The notes under the pieces were generated by a model. That model did not search any database. It was not told the origin of the DNA and saw only the letters and a list, made by a program, of their open reading frames with translations. A program made the translations under genes and the position numbers. Shown piece after piece: positions 35,080 through 43,337 of a DNA stretch of 64,000 nucleotides; positions within the stretch are counted from its first letter, which is position 1, and each line of letters opens with the position of its first letter. Origin of the DNA: Rhizobium sp. SL42 (GTDB lineage Bacteria > Pseudomonadota > Alphaproteobacteria > Rhizobiales > Rhizobiaceae); NCBI RefSeq assembly GCF_021729845.1, contig NZ_CP063397.1:882001-946000 (forward strand). The letters run 5' to 3'.

Positions 35080-36063
35080 ATGAGATTGTCTGCCTTTGCA
35101 CCGGCCAAGCGGCCATTCGACAGCCTGAGCGAGCAGGAAATCCTTGCCCTGGCGATTTCGTCTGAGGAAGACGATGCACGGATCTATCTGGCCTATGCGG
35201 ACCAGTTGCGCGCCGATTTCCCGCAATCGGCCAAGGTCTTCGAGGACATGGCGGAGGTCGAGCACACCCATCGCAACATGCTGATTGACATGCATCGGGA
35301 GCGTTTCGGCGAGCGCATTCCGCTGATCCGGCGCGAGCATGTCCGCGGTTTCTACGACCGCAAACCCGACTGGCTGCGCAAGAGCCAGACGCTGGAGCAG
35401 ATCCGCGCCGAGGTCGAGCGCATGGAGGAGGGCGCGTCCCGCTTCTATCGCACGGCCCTGCAGCGCACATCGGATGCCGGGATCCGCAAGCTGCTCGGCG
35501 ATCTGGCGCTGGCCGAGGAGGGCCACGAGCAAATTGCCGCGATGCTGGAAGAAAAGCATGTCTCCGGTGATGCAAGGGTCGAAGAGGACGATACGGTTCG
35601 TCGGCAGTTCATCCTGACCTATGTCCAGCCGGGTCTTGCCGGGCTGATGGACGGCTCGGTCTCGACGCTCGCGCCGATCTTTGCCGCAGCCTTTGCCACC
35701 GGCGATACGTGGCAGACATTCCTGGTCGGTCTTTCCGCCTCGGTCGGTGCCGGCATTTCGATGGGCTTCACCGAAGCGGCCCATGACGATGGCAAGCTGT
35801 CCGGCCGCGGCTCGCCGATCAAGCGCGGCCTGGCCTCCGGCATCATGACGGCCCTTGGCGGGCTTGGTCATGCGCTGCCCTATCTCATTCCGCATTTCTG
35901 GACGGCGACGGTCACGGCCGCCATCATCGTGTTCTTCGAGCTTTGGGTGATTGCCTTCATCCAGAACCGCTACATGGAAACGCCGTTCTGGCGAGCCGCC
36001 ATGCAGGTGGTGCTGGGCGGCTCCTTGGTACTGGCGGCCGGTGTGCTGATCGGGCATGGATGA
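35080..36063 (+). CDS. mbfA: MbfA membrane-bound ferritin (iron exporter)
   Basis: 327 residues in two parts. Residues 1-165 form an erythrin/ferritin-like helical bundle with repeated ExxH-type motifs (SSEEDDARIY, MAEVEHTHRNM, ALAEEGHEQI) for di-iron binding. Residues 175-327 form a VIT1/CCC1-like membrane domain with several helices (LAGLMDGSVSTLAPIF, GISMGFTEAAHDD). This fused architecture is MbfA, which exports or sequesters iron and protects against iron and peroxide stress in rhizobia. The preceding Irr-type box supports iron-regulated expression. The gene is monocistronic in context. Confidence 0.9.
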   Translation: MRLSAFAPAKRPFDSLSEQEILALAISSEEDDARIYLAYADQLRADFPQSAKVFEDMAEVEHTHRNMLIDMHRERFGERIPLIRREHVRGFYDRKPDWLRKSQTLEQIRAEVERMEEGASRFYRTALQRTSDAGIRKLLGDLALAEEGHEQIAAMLEEKHVSGDARVEEDDTVRRQFILTYVQPGLAGLMDGSVSTLAPIFAAAFATGDTWQTFLVGLSASVGAGISMGFTEAAHDDGKLSGRGSPIKRGLASGIMTALGGLGHALPYLIPHFWTATVTAAIIVFFELWVIAFIQNRYMETPFWRAAMQVVLGGSLVLAAGVLIGHG

Positions 36064-36146
36064 GGCCCAAGCTCGACCTATCGGTTGACGTCGAGGGCGG
36101 TCGCGATGTCATCTGGCTGCCATGCAGCTGACGTAACTGGATCCGT

Positions 36147-37382
36147 ATGAAGGCTTCTCCCTCGACCATCGGCCTAGGTGTCTCGATGACCATCGGTTAC
36201 GGGACGCTCTACTACTCGTTTTCCGTTCTGGCGCCGCACATCGCCGGCGAGTTCGGCTGGGACGAAAGCTTTGTCTTTGCCATTTTTTCGCTGGGTCTGC
36301 TCGCCGGCGCCGTCTCGGCACCGATTGTCGGCCGCCAAATTGATCGCTTCGGTGCGCGATTGGTAATGAGCCTCGGTTCGCTGTTTGCCGCGCTTGCCTT
36401 GGTGCTGCTCGCCCTTATGCAGAACGCCTGGCAGTTTGCGGCGATAGCGCTTGCCGCAGAATTCGTCGCGATCGCCGTGCAGTATGACGCCGGATTTGCA
36501 GCCCTTGCCCAGAGACATGGTCGAAAGGCCCGCGCCGAAATTACCCTGGTGACACTGATTGCCGGGTTCGCTTCGACGATCTTCTGGCCGCTGTTGCAAT
36601 GGCTCCTGACATGGATGAGCTGGCGCGACGTCTATCTCGTGCTGGCTACGATGAACCTCTTGATCGCGCTGCCGATCCATCTGGCCATGCCGAAGGGGGT
36701 GTCTGCGCGTGCTGACGATGGCAGGGCCAAGGCGCTGCCGGAGCGTCACGACGAAGCCAAGGTCGAGGCTCAAGAGATGCGGCCTCGGCCGGCGCCGGCA
36801 GGCGACCGGCGGCCAATGGTCTTGATGGCGATCAGCTTTGCCGGCGGCGGGTTTGTCATGTCGGCGATCGGCGCGGCCTTGCTGGTCCTGCTCGGGGATC
36901 TCGGCTTTGCCGCCGCGACCGCGACCTTTGCCGCAAGCTTCATCGGCCCGTCGCAGGTTGGTGCGCGGCTTTTCGAATATCTCCGTCGCAGTCTGTTTTC
37001 ACCACCGCTGACGGCGGTCATAGCCGCCGTTGCGATCACGCTTGCCATGGCCCTGCTATGCCTGACCGTGGTCGCGCCCTGGCCGATTGCCATTTTTGCC
37101 TTTGCCGTGGTCTACGGCATCGGGCAGGGCCTGACGTCGATCGTGCGCGGCATGCTGCCGTTGCATTATTTCGGTCCCGACGGCTATGGCCGTCGCACGG
37201 GCGCGCTTTCGGGCATCCGCATGGTCCTGTCGGCGGCGGCGCCGTTTTCGATCATCTTGCTGAATGAAAGACTGGGGCCGGCCGCAGCGCTCACCTGTCT
37301 TGTGCTTGTTGCGGCCGTCTCGACCATTGCCATGCTGGCTTTGGTCAGGCTTGATACGCGGCTGCGGCCGCAATCGTCCTAG
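36147..37382 (+). CDS. MFS transporter
   Basis: 411 residues with 12 predicted helices (halves about 8-190 and 225-405) joined by a charged loop of about 30 residues (GRAKALPERHDEAKVEAQ). Visible family features are GYGTLYYSFSVLAPHIAGEFGWDES in helix 1-2 and APIVGRQIDRFGAR in the 2-3 loop. It looks like the formate/oxalate-type or ArsK-type efflux branch, but substrate cannot be determined. It starts 83 bases after mbfA. Its 3' end overlaps the stop of the convergent BTLCP gene. Confidence 0.85.
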   Translation: MKASPSTIGLGVSMTIGYGTLYYSFSVLAPHIAGEFGWDESFVFAIFSLGLLAGAVSAPIVGRQIDRFGARLVMSLGSLFAALALVLLALMQNAWQFAAIALAAEFVAIAVQYDAGFAALAQRHGRKARAEITLVTLIAGFASTIFWPLLQWLLTWMSWRDVYLVLATMNLLIALPIHLAMPKGVSARADDGRAKALPERHDEAKVEAQEMRPRPAPAGDRRPMVLMAISFAGGGFVMSAIGAALLVLLGDLGFAAATATFAASFIGPSQVGARLFEYLRRSLFSPPLTAVIAAVAITLAMALLCLTVVAPWPIAIFAFAVVYGIGQGLTSIVRGMLPLHYFGPDGYGRRTGALSGIRMVLSAAAPFSIILLNERLGPAAALTCLVLVAAVSTIAMLALVRLDTRLRPQSS

Positions 37383-37996
37383 CGCAGGGCGCCGACCAGA
37401 ACATCGGCATTGCCGTTTTCGATCGTTACCCAGCGGCCGGTATCATAGCTCGCTTGACGCTTCAGATAGGTGTAGCGCGTTTCGTTCCACAGCTTCACCT
37501 CGTCATTGAGGTTGTCGAGGATGAAGTCGCCAGCCTGGGTGCGCACGCTGAGAACGGCATGGCCTTCGCCATCGGGCTTGCGCACCACGGTGATCAGCAG
37601 ATCGGCCGCGGAAAAGCCGGCGGCCATCAGCTTGGCACGCTTCAGGAGGACGAAATCTTCGCAGTCACCGACATCGGTCGGATAGGCCCAGACTTCGTCG
37701 CGGCCGTAGATTTCGATGTCGGTCATCGGCGTGATCGAATGATTGACCGTTGCATTGATCTCGCTGATCACGCTCCAGCCGTGATCCGTGACCTTGGGCA
37801 CGGAGCCGGGGCGGCTGCGCACGGCGCATTCGGCGGGATTTGCCTTGCAGAATTCATAGTGACCGATCGGCTGCGAGGTGATGCTGCCGGTGATCATCGA
37901 ATTGAGGGGCTTCGGCGCGCCATAGCCGAAATCAGCCGGTGCCATAACCGCCACCGCGATGAGCAGCGCCTTGATGGCGCGCGAACCGTTCATCAT
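37379..37996 (-). CDS. BTLCP transglutaminase-like cysteine peptidase
   Basis: 205 residues with a signal peptide (AIKALLIAVAVMAPADFGYGA). The catalytic triad of the bacterial transglutaminase-like family (DUF920, LapG-related) is present: Cys112 in GDCEDFVLLKR, His146 in GHAVLSV and Asp161 in FILDNLNDEV. Relatives process or anchor surface adhesins, or are periplasmic proteins of unknown substrate. A perfect CtrA-type TTAA-N7-TTAAC site lies about 20 bases upstream of the start. It is convergent with the MFS gene, stops overlapping. Confidence 0.88.
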   Translation of the reverse strand: MMNGSRAIKALLIAVAVMAPADFGYGAPKPLNSMITGSITSQPIGHYEFCKANPAECAVRSRPGSVPKVTDHGWSVISEINATVNHSITPMTDIEIYGRDEVWAYPTDVGDCEDFVLLKRAKLMAAGFSAADLLITVVRKPDGEGHAVLSVRTQAGDFILDNLNDEVKLWNETRYTYLKRQASYDTGRWVTIENGNADVLVGALR

Positions 37997-38015
37997 GAAA
38001 CTGTCCCCTGTATCG

Positions 38016-38030
38016 TTAACGAAAAGTTAA
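38016..38030 (-). promoter_or_regulatory. full CtrA-type site upstream of the BTLCP gene
   Basis: On the minus strand the sequence reads TTAACTTTTCGTTAAC: TTAA-N7-TTAAC, the complete CtrA consensus. It lies 19-34 bases upstream of the BTLCP start at 37996, overlapping the probable promoter, so binding could activate or block it. The site is inferred from match only. Confidence 0.5.
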
Positions 38031-38145
38031 GATTGGCAGGGGTCGTGAGTCAATCGCGCCGAGGTTCGAACCTTCGCAATTCCGTGAGTATGGTTAAAAT
38101 GCGACACATCTAACCAGCGCCGGATGCAAAGGTTCCCGAGAAGCC

Positions 38146-38943
38146 TCAGATCATCGCGGCGATCGCCGCTTTCATCCGCGAAATATCCTCCGGCCGCGAC
38201 AGGCGGTGGTCACCGTCGCGAACGAGTGTCAGGACGACATCGTCCGCCGGCAGGAATTCCATCAGCTTCAGCGCGTGCTTGTAAGGCACGTCGGGATCCT
38301 TCATGCCCTGCAGGATATGCACCGGGCAGCCGGTCTCGATCATGCCGGTCAGCACCTGGTTCTGCCGGCCATCCTCGATCAGGGCGCGGGTGAAGATGTT
38401 CGGCTCGGGACTGTATTCGGACGGTTCCTCGAAATATCCGCGTTCGGCCAGCGACTGCTTTTCCGCCTCCGACAGATGCGGCTCGATCAGGTCGATGGTG
38501 AAGTCGGGCGCCGGCGCGATCAGCACCAGGCCTGCGATGTCGAAGGCAAGGCCGAGACGCCGGGCTTCCTGGATGACCCGAAGTGCGATCCAGCCGCCCA
38601 TTGACGAACCGACCAGGATCACGCGCCGGGCACCCGAGGCGGAAATCACCGCCAGGGCCTCTTCCGTCCAGCGCGAGATCGTGCCCAGGCGAAATTCGCC
38701 ACCGGATACGCCATGGCCGGAATAGTCGAAGCGGATCGCCTGGAGGCCGTGTTCGGCAGCGAGCAGATCCATTTCGACCGCCTTTGTGCCCGACATGTCG
38801 GAGCGATAACCGCCGAGCCAGACCAGTGCGGCCTTTTCGTCGGTGCGGGTGGCTGGCCGCGTGATGGTCGCAATCTCGCGTTGATCGCCGAGCGGACCCA
38901 CCGAGATGCCTCTTTCGACGAGACTATGCGAGATTTCGGACAT
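38146..38943 (-). CDS. alpha/beta hydrolase, ABHD10-like
   Basis: 265 residues, cytoplasmic. Motifs include VWLGGYRSDMSGTKA, FDYSGHGVSGGEF followed by GTISRWTEEAL, and the nucleophile elbow GSSMGG with Ser114; a late GMKDPDVPY carries the aspartate and GDHRLSRPED the histidine. The YSGHGxSGG region is typical of ABHD10-like thioesterases. AAGGAG precedes ATG 38943. It is divergent from infC, about 190 bases apart. The substrate is unknown. Confidence 0.85.
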   Translation of the reverse strand: MSEISHSLVERGISVGPLGDQREIATITRPATRTDEKAALVWLGGYRSDMSGTKAVEMDLLAAEHGLQAIRFDYSGHGVSGGEFRLGTISRWTEEALAVISASGARRVILVGSSMGGWIALRVIQEARRLGLAFDIAGLVLIAPAPDFTIDLIEPHLSEAEKQSLAERGYFEEPSEYSPEPNIFTRALIEDGRQNQVLTGMIETGCPVHILQGMKDPDVPYKHALKLMEFLPADDVVLTLVRDGDHRLSRPEDISRMKAAIAAMI

Positions 38944-39134
38944 GTAGCGGCTCCTTTTTTGCTGATTTGCTGTAAAACACATTCAGGAAGTGACGGACAA
39001 CAGGTGATTTTCTGTCCGGACCATGGTATTGACACTGCCGCTGTATTCGCCACATAGGCCTTCGGCGCGCATCGCGTCGCCAGACTTTGTCTAGACTTTG
39101 CAGTGCACGGAAATAATTCAAGGAGAATACGACC

Positions 39135-39671
39135 ATCCGCAGACCGTTCAAAACCGATGCCCCCGTAAAGGATGGGCCGCGCTCCAATCGAGAAATTCGC
39201 GTTCCGAAAGTCCAGTTGATTGATGACGAGGGCCAGAACCTCGGCGTCGTGGCGACGGATCAAGCGCTTCGAATGGCGGAAGAGGCCGGACTGGATCTGG
39301 TCGAGATTTCCCCGAATGCGGAGCCTCCGGTCTGCAAGATCCTCGACCTCGGCAAGCTGAAATATGCCAACCAGAAGAAGGCAGCTGAAGCGCGCAAGAA
39401 ACAGAAGATCGTTGAGGTCAAGGAAATCAAGATGCGCCCCAACATCGACACCCATGACTATGAGGTGAAGATGAAGGCGATGAACCGATTCTTTGAAGAG
39501 GGCGACAAGGTCAAGGTGACCCTGAAGTTCCGCGGCCGCGAAATGGCCCACCAGGAACTCGGCATGAAGCTGCTGCTTCAGGTCAAGGAAGACACCGTGG
39601 CGATCGCCAAGGTCGAAGCCGAGCCGAAGCTCGAAGGCCGCCAGATGATGATGGTTCTGGCCCCGAAGTGA
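39135..39671 (+). CDS. infC: translation initiation factor IF-3
   Basis: 178 residues when translation begins at the ATC at 39135, giving (M)[20 protein letters not shown] before [18 protein letters not shown], the standard IF-3 N-terminus; the C-terminal domain contains [15 protein letters not shown] and [10 protein letters not shown]. No ATG, GTG or TTG gives this full N-terminus; AGGAG at 39121-39125 lies 9 bases before ATC. IF-3 uses non-standard start codons in many bacteria to control its own level. IF-3 discriminates initiator codons on the 30S subunit and splits ribosomes. The following hairpin at 39697 ends the transcript; the remaining classic partners rpmI and rplT lie about 3.7 kb further right. 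Confidence 0.92.
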   Translation: MRRPFKTDAPVKDGPRSNREIRVPKVQLIDDEGQNLGVVATDQALRMAEEAGLDLVEISPNAEPPVCKILDLGKLKYANQKKAAEARKKQKIVEVKEIKMRPNIDTHDYEVKMKAMNRFFEEGDKVKVTLKFRGREMAHQELGMKLLLQVKEDTVAIAKVEAEPKLEGRQMMMVLAPK

Positions 39672-39696
39672 TTGCCTGCACGAGAACGCCGAAATC

Positions 39697-39720
39697 AGCC
39701 GCCCGCAAGGCGGCTTTTTT
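39697..39720 (+). terminator. rho-independent terminator after infC
   Basis: AGCCGCC (39697-39703), loop CGCAA, GGCGGCT (39709-39715), then a run of T residues to 39720. It lies 26 bases after the infC stop and would separate infC from the Asp/Ser-rich genes downstream. Confidence 0.85.
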
Positions 39721-39906
39721 CATGCCCGTTTTTCGACCATCCGCTGCAAGCGCCGCTCGATCATCCTGAACGCCGGCAATCGTACCCGGTCATTCCCGCC
39801 CCTGCTTTCCTGACAGCTTGCTGACAAGCCGCGCGGGCATCCTGTCAGGCGCCGTGCTGCATAGTGCGATCATCCAAACGATGGATCTGCAACACGGAGA
39901 GAAACG

Positions 39907-40455
39907 ATGACCTGTCTTTTGCGTAGAGCCCTGCTGGTTTCCAGCACCGCCGCCGTCGCCCTGACGCTGCTTCCCGCCCTCGGCGCCACGCTGCCATCAC
40001 CCGTCGCCTCGATGATTGTTTCCGTCGCGGAAGCCCGCGGCGGTGACGATGATGGCTCCGACGATAGCGGCGGCGATCGCTCGGACGACAGCGGCCGGCA
40101 CGGGTCCGACGACAGCGATGATCGCGACAGTGATGACGACAGCAGCGGTCGTCACGGCGGTGATGACGACAGTCGCGACGACGATCATGGCCGCCACCAC
40201 AGCAGCGACGATGATGACGACAGCGACGATGACGACAGTGCCGACGACCGGGGCCGTGGTCGAGGTCGCGATGATGTGCGCCTCGTCGTCAACGACGCCC
40301 AGCTCAATGGCCTTCGCAATGGCTCGATGATTGCCGTCGACCAGAACGGCAACCGTCTGCGCTACGAGCTTGAGGAAGAACACGGCCAAACCGAGATCAA
40401 GCTTCGCGCGCCAAAAGGCACGCTCACCAAGGTGACGGTCATCCCCGCCAGCTGA
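39907..40455 (+). CDS. exported Asp/Ser-rich low-complexity protein
   Basis: 182 residues. A signal peptide (about 1-44) is followed by an extreme Asp/Ser/Gly/His-rich stretch (46-115), then a folded C-terminal part (VRLVVNDAQLNGLRNGSMIAVD ... VTVIPAS). The acidic stretch suggests binding of divalent cations outside the cytoplasm; no named family is recognised. GGAGAG lies 6 bases before ATG. It is oriented with the Asp/Ser-rich PepSY gene and two-component genes downstream, but a GC-rich hairpin (40511-40535) separates it from them. Confidence 0.75.
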   Translation: MTCLLRRALLVSSTAAVALTLLPALGATLPSPVASMIVSVAEARGGDDDGSDDSGGDRSDDSGRHGSDDSDDRDSDDDSSGRHGGDDDSRDDDHGRHHSSDDDDDSDDDDSADDRGRGRGRDDVRLVVNDAQLNGLRNGSMIAVDQNGNRLRYELEEEHGQTEIKLRAPKGTLTKVTVIPAS

Positions 40456-40510
40456 CCGCCATAGAAACGCGCGAAGCCCATCCGCCCGGGCAACCCCTTT
40501 CGCCGTTTCG

Positions 40511-40535
40511 CCCCGCCCGGCGCCCCCGGGCGGGG
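40511..40535 (+). terminator. GC-rich hairpin after the first Asp/Ser-rich gene
   Basis: Perfect 10-bp stem CCCCGCCCGG (40511-40520) and CCGGGCGGGG (40526-40535) with loop CGCCC, 56 bases after the stop. The T tract afterwards is weak. It probably reduces read-through into the next gene. Confidence 0.6.
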
Positions 40536-40669
40536 AACCCGTCTTTGCCGGTGGCAAGGCCGGTCAACACGCGTTACGTTCAAGCCGTTGCAGCACTGCA
40601 TCCAGATCAGCCTGCACTCATGTCAGCGCCCAAAGAGCCCAAAAGAGCAAGGAAAATTCCCGAAAGCCC

Positions 40670-41182
40670 ATGGATCGTCGCGCATTTCTTCACCTGCTGT
40701 TGAGCCTGCCCACGGCGCTCACCGTGTTGGCACGGATCGATCCCGCCTGGGCTGATGACGACAGCGATAGCGATAGCGATAGCAGCAGTGACAGTGACAG
40801 CAGCGGACACGGCTCAGGCGGCAGCGACGATTCCGGTGATGACTCCGACAATTCAGGCCATGGCAACAGCGATGACAGGGACGATGACGGCAATGAGGAT
40901 GACGACGACAATTCGGGCAGCGGCAGTGGCTCGAAAGGTCGCGATCGTGACGCCGATCATGTTCGGGCGCGCGATGCCGTCCGGCAGGGACGTATCCTGT
41001 CGCTGCGCCAGATCCTCGACAAGGTCGATGAGATGAAGGCGGGGCGTGTGATATCGGTCGATCTCAACCTCGAGGCACGCACGCCGTATTACGCCCTGAA
41101 GGTAGAAAGCGCCAAGGGCAGCGTGCGCAGCCTGAGGCTGAATGCCGAGACCGGCCGCAAGCTCTCGGCATTTGGGTGGTGA
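40670..41182 (+). CDS. exported Asp/Ser-rich protein with PepSY domain
   Basis: 170 residues. The signal (MDRRAFLHLLLSLPTALTVL, cleavage near AWA 28) resembles a Tat-like leader. Residues 29-90 are almost pure Asp, Ser, Gly and Asn (DSDSDSDSSS and similar). Residues about 105-165 (ILSLRQILDKVDEMKAGRVISVDLNLEA ... YALKVESAKGSVRSLRLNAETG) form a PepSY domain, which is often an inhibitor or sensor partner. It ends three bases before the response-regulator gene, so the three genes form one operon. It is probably a periplasmic ligand-binding input for the sensor kinase. Confidence 0.8.
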   Translation: MDRRAFLHLLLSLPTALTVLARIDPAWADDDSDSDSDSSSDSDSSGHGSGGSDDSGDDSDNSGHGNSDDRDDDGNEDDDDNSGSGSGSKGRDRDADHVRARDAVRQGRILSLRQILDKVDEMKAGRVISVDLNLEARTPYYALKVESAKGSVRSLRLNAETGRKLSAFGW

Positions 41183-41185
41183 TGC

Positions 41186-41851
41186 ATGCGTCTCCTGCTC
41201 GCCGAAGATGATCTGGGCATTGCCGAATACACGCGCACCAAGCTGGAGGCCGAAGGCTTCGTTGTCGAACACATGACCAGCGGCCCCGAGGTCTGGGCGG
41301 AGGGCGAGACGGGCGACTACAACGCCATCATCCTCGATCTCGGCCTGCCCGGCATGGATGGGCTTTCCATTCTCAAGCGCTGGCGGGCCGCCGGCCTCGA
41401 CACGCCGATCCTGGTGCTGACGGCCCGGGGCTCGTGGATGGAGCGCGTCGACGGCTTCGATGCCGGCGCCGACGACTATCTTCCCAAACCGTTTCGCAGC
41501 GAGGAACTGGTGGCGCGTCTCAAGGCCTTGCTGCGCCGCGCCGGCGGTCGGCCGAAGTCCGTGGTGACGGCCGGCCGTTTCGTGCTCGATGATCTTGCCC
41601 GGCGTGTCACTTACGACGGCCAGGCACTGGAGCTGACGCCGCTCGAATATCGCCTTCTGGCGCTGATGATTGCCGAGCCCGGTAGGGTCTTCGATCCGCT
41701 GCAGATTGCCCGCCATGTGCAGGGTCGCGACGATGACCAGGCCAGGAATGCCGTCGAGGCGATGATCGCCCGCATCCGCCGCAAGACCGATGCCGATGCG
41801 ATCGAGACCCGCCGCGGTTTCGGCTATGTCCTGCTGGATGGCAAGCCATGA
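41186..41851 (+). CDS. OmpR/PhoP-type response regulator
   Basis: 221 residues. The receiver domain shows LAEDD (6-9), the phospho-acceptor Asp51 in LDLGLPGMDG, the conserved Thr/Ser LTARG and Lys101 in DYLPKPF. The C-terminal winged helix (LTPLEYRLLALM ... DDDQARNAVEAMIARIRRK ... RRGFGYVL) is of the OmpR/PhoP class. The stop codon overlaps the start of the sensor gene (ATGA), so they are translationally coupled. It probably regulates its own operon including the PepSY protein. Confidence 0.92.
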   Translation: MRLLLAEDDLGIAEYTRTKLEAEGFVVEHMTSGPEVWAEGETGDYNAIILDLGLPGMDGLSILKRWRAAGLDTPILVLTARGSWMERVDGFDAGADDYLPKPFRSEELVARLKALLRRAGGRPKSVVTAGRFVLDDLARRVTYDGQALELTPLEYRLLALMIAEPGRVFDPLQIARHVQGRDDDQARNAVEAMIARIRRKTDADAIETRRGFGYVLLDGKP

Positions 41852-43176
41852 TGCAGTCGCTGCGGCTTCGTCTCGTCATCGGAGCCATGGTGGCCGTGGT
41901 GCTCATCCTGTTGCTGGTCGGCTTCGGCCTCAGCCGCATCTTTTCCGACTATGTCGCCGAGCGCTACCGCACCGACATGGCCGCCGTCATCGACCAGCTT
42001 GCGGCGGGCCTCGAGCTGAAAAACGGCAAGGCAATGCTGGACCGCAAGCCGGCCGATCCGCGTTTCGACCTGCCGGGCAGCGGATTGTACTGGCAGATCG
42101 TCTCGGAACGCGGCGAGGTTTTCCGCTCGCGCTCGCTCTGGGACCTGGAGATTCCGGTGGCAGCACTTTTGCCGGGCGATTACGGCTTCAGCACCACGCA
42201 GGGGCCGGACGGCGCCCAGCTCTTCGTCCACAGCCGCCGTATATTGGTCGAGGAACCGGACGGCTCGCGCAATTTCACCCTGTTGGCCGCCTTCGACCGC
42301 TCGGTGATGGACGACGCCCTGCTCGACTATCACAGCGCCATCGGTTTCATGCTGGCGCTGACCGCGGCGGTGCTGGTCGCGGCGGCCTTCCTGCAGATCG
42401 GCATTGGTCTTGCACCGCTCGCCAGCCTGCAGTCCGATGTCGCCCTAGTGCGTTCCGGCTTGAGCCGGGCGGTGAAGGAAGGCGGGCCGCGGGAGCTGCG
42501 TCCTCTTGTCGGGGAGCTCAATCATCTGCTGCGCGAGCGTGAAACGGCGATAGAGCGCGCCCGCGCAAGGGCAAGCGATCTTGCCCATGGCCTGAAGACG
42601 CCGTTGACCGTGCTCCTGCAACTGGCCGACAATTTGCCGATCGCCCAGCGCGATCTCGCCCGCCAGCAGATCGACTTGATCCGCCAGCGTGCCGACCGGC
42701 AATTGCAGTCGGCAAGGCTCGGTGTCGAACAGATGGCCGTCACCGAACTGGGGGCTCTGGTCGGCAAGCTGGTTTCGGTGCTGAAGCCGGTGACGGAGCA
42801 TCGCGGGATCGACTGGCGCATCGCCATCGACGAGGCCCTGACCGTCGACATGGATGCGGCCGATCTGGCCGAGGCAATCGGCAATGTGCTCGACAATGCC
42901 ACCCGGTTTGCCGCAACCGTCATTCAGGTGACCGGTCACATCGACGGCACGGGCCTGCTGATTGATGTCGAGGATGACGGCGAAGGTGTTGCCGAGGAAG
43001 CGTTGTCGGGCATTGCCGGGCGCGGCGTGCATCTCGATGACAAGGATCCGGGCTCGGGCCTTGGACTGGCGATTTCGCAGGATGTGCTGACGGCCTATGG
43101 TGGATCCATGCGCTTCAGCCGTTCATCGATGGGTGGCCTGAAGGTCACGCTCGCCGTGCCACGCAACAGTGCCTGA
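41848..43176 (+). CDS. sensor histidine kinase, PhoQ-like
   Basis: 442 residues. Two membrane helices (about 8-28 and 162-184) bracket a periplasmic domain of about 130 residues (PGSGLYWQIVSERGEVFRSRSLWD ...). A HisKA domain carries His247 in ARASDLAHGLKTPLTV, and the ATPase domain has NVLDNATRFA, DDGEGV and GSGLGLAISQDVL. The membrane topology and kinase sequence resemble PhoQ-type sensors of divalent cations or acid. It forms a system with the response regulator and the PepSY protein. Confidence 0.9.
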   Translation: MMQSLRLRLVIGAMVAVVLILLLVGFGLSRIFSDYVAERYRTDMAAVIDQLAAGLELKNGKAMLDRKPADPRFDLPGSGLYWQIVSERGEVFRSRSLWDLEIPVAALLPGDYGFSTTQGPDGAQLFVHSRRILVEEPDGSRNFTLLAAFDRSVMDDALLDYHSAIGFMLALTAAVLVAAAFLQIGIGLAPLASLQSDVALVRSGLSRAVKEGGPRELRPLVGELNHLLRERETAIERARARASDLAHGLKTPLTVLLQLADNLPIAQRDLARQQIDLIRQRADRQLQSARLGVEQMAVTELGALVGKLVSVLKPVTEHRGIDWRIAIDEALTVDMDAADLAEAIGNVLDNATRFAATVIQVTGHIDGTGLLIDVEDDGEGVAEEALSGIAGRGVHLDDKDPGSGLGLAISQDVLTAYGGSMRFSRSSMGGLKVTLAVPRNSA

Positions 43177-43207
43177 CGCGAGGTTTGAAGATTCCGGCCT
43201 GCCCCCG

Positions 43208-43236
43208 TTGCGCTTTTTCGGTCCTGCGGTTATAAG
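43208..43236 (+). promoter_or_regulatory. promoter of the rpmI-rplT operon
   Basis: TTGCGC (43208-43213) and TATAAG (43231-43236) are separated by exactly 17 bases, matching a housekeeping promoter. It lies 102 bases upstream of the rpmI start, leaving a leader that contains the hairpin at 43289-43311. Confidence 0.65.
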
Positions 43237-43288
43237 CCCCCGTCCGAACGGTCCGGCAGGGCATGCCGTGGCCGTTCTTTATGCTTGA

Positions 43289-43311
43289 AAACAGGCTTCG
43301 TCTGCCTGTTT
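43289..43311 (+). promoter_or_regulatory. hairpin in the rpmI leader
   Basis: AAACAGGC (43289-43296), loop TTCGTCT, GCCTGTTT (43304-43311), an 8-bp perfect stem 16 bases before the rpmI ribosome-binding site. In many bacteria the rpmI-rplT leader binds L20 to control translation; whether this structure does so is not shown. Confidence 0.45.
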
Positions 43312-43337
43312 CGATACAAGAACAATGGAGTAGCAAA

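Noticed and set aside
38062-38073. AGGTTCGAACCT resembling a tRNA T-loop
   Set aside because: It is a 12-bp palindrome without acceptor, D or anticodon arms nearby, so not a tRNA.
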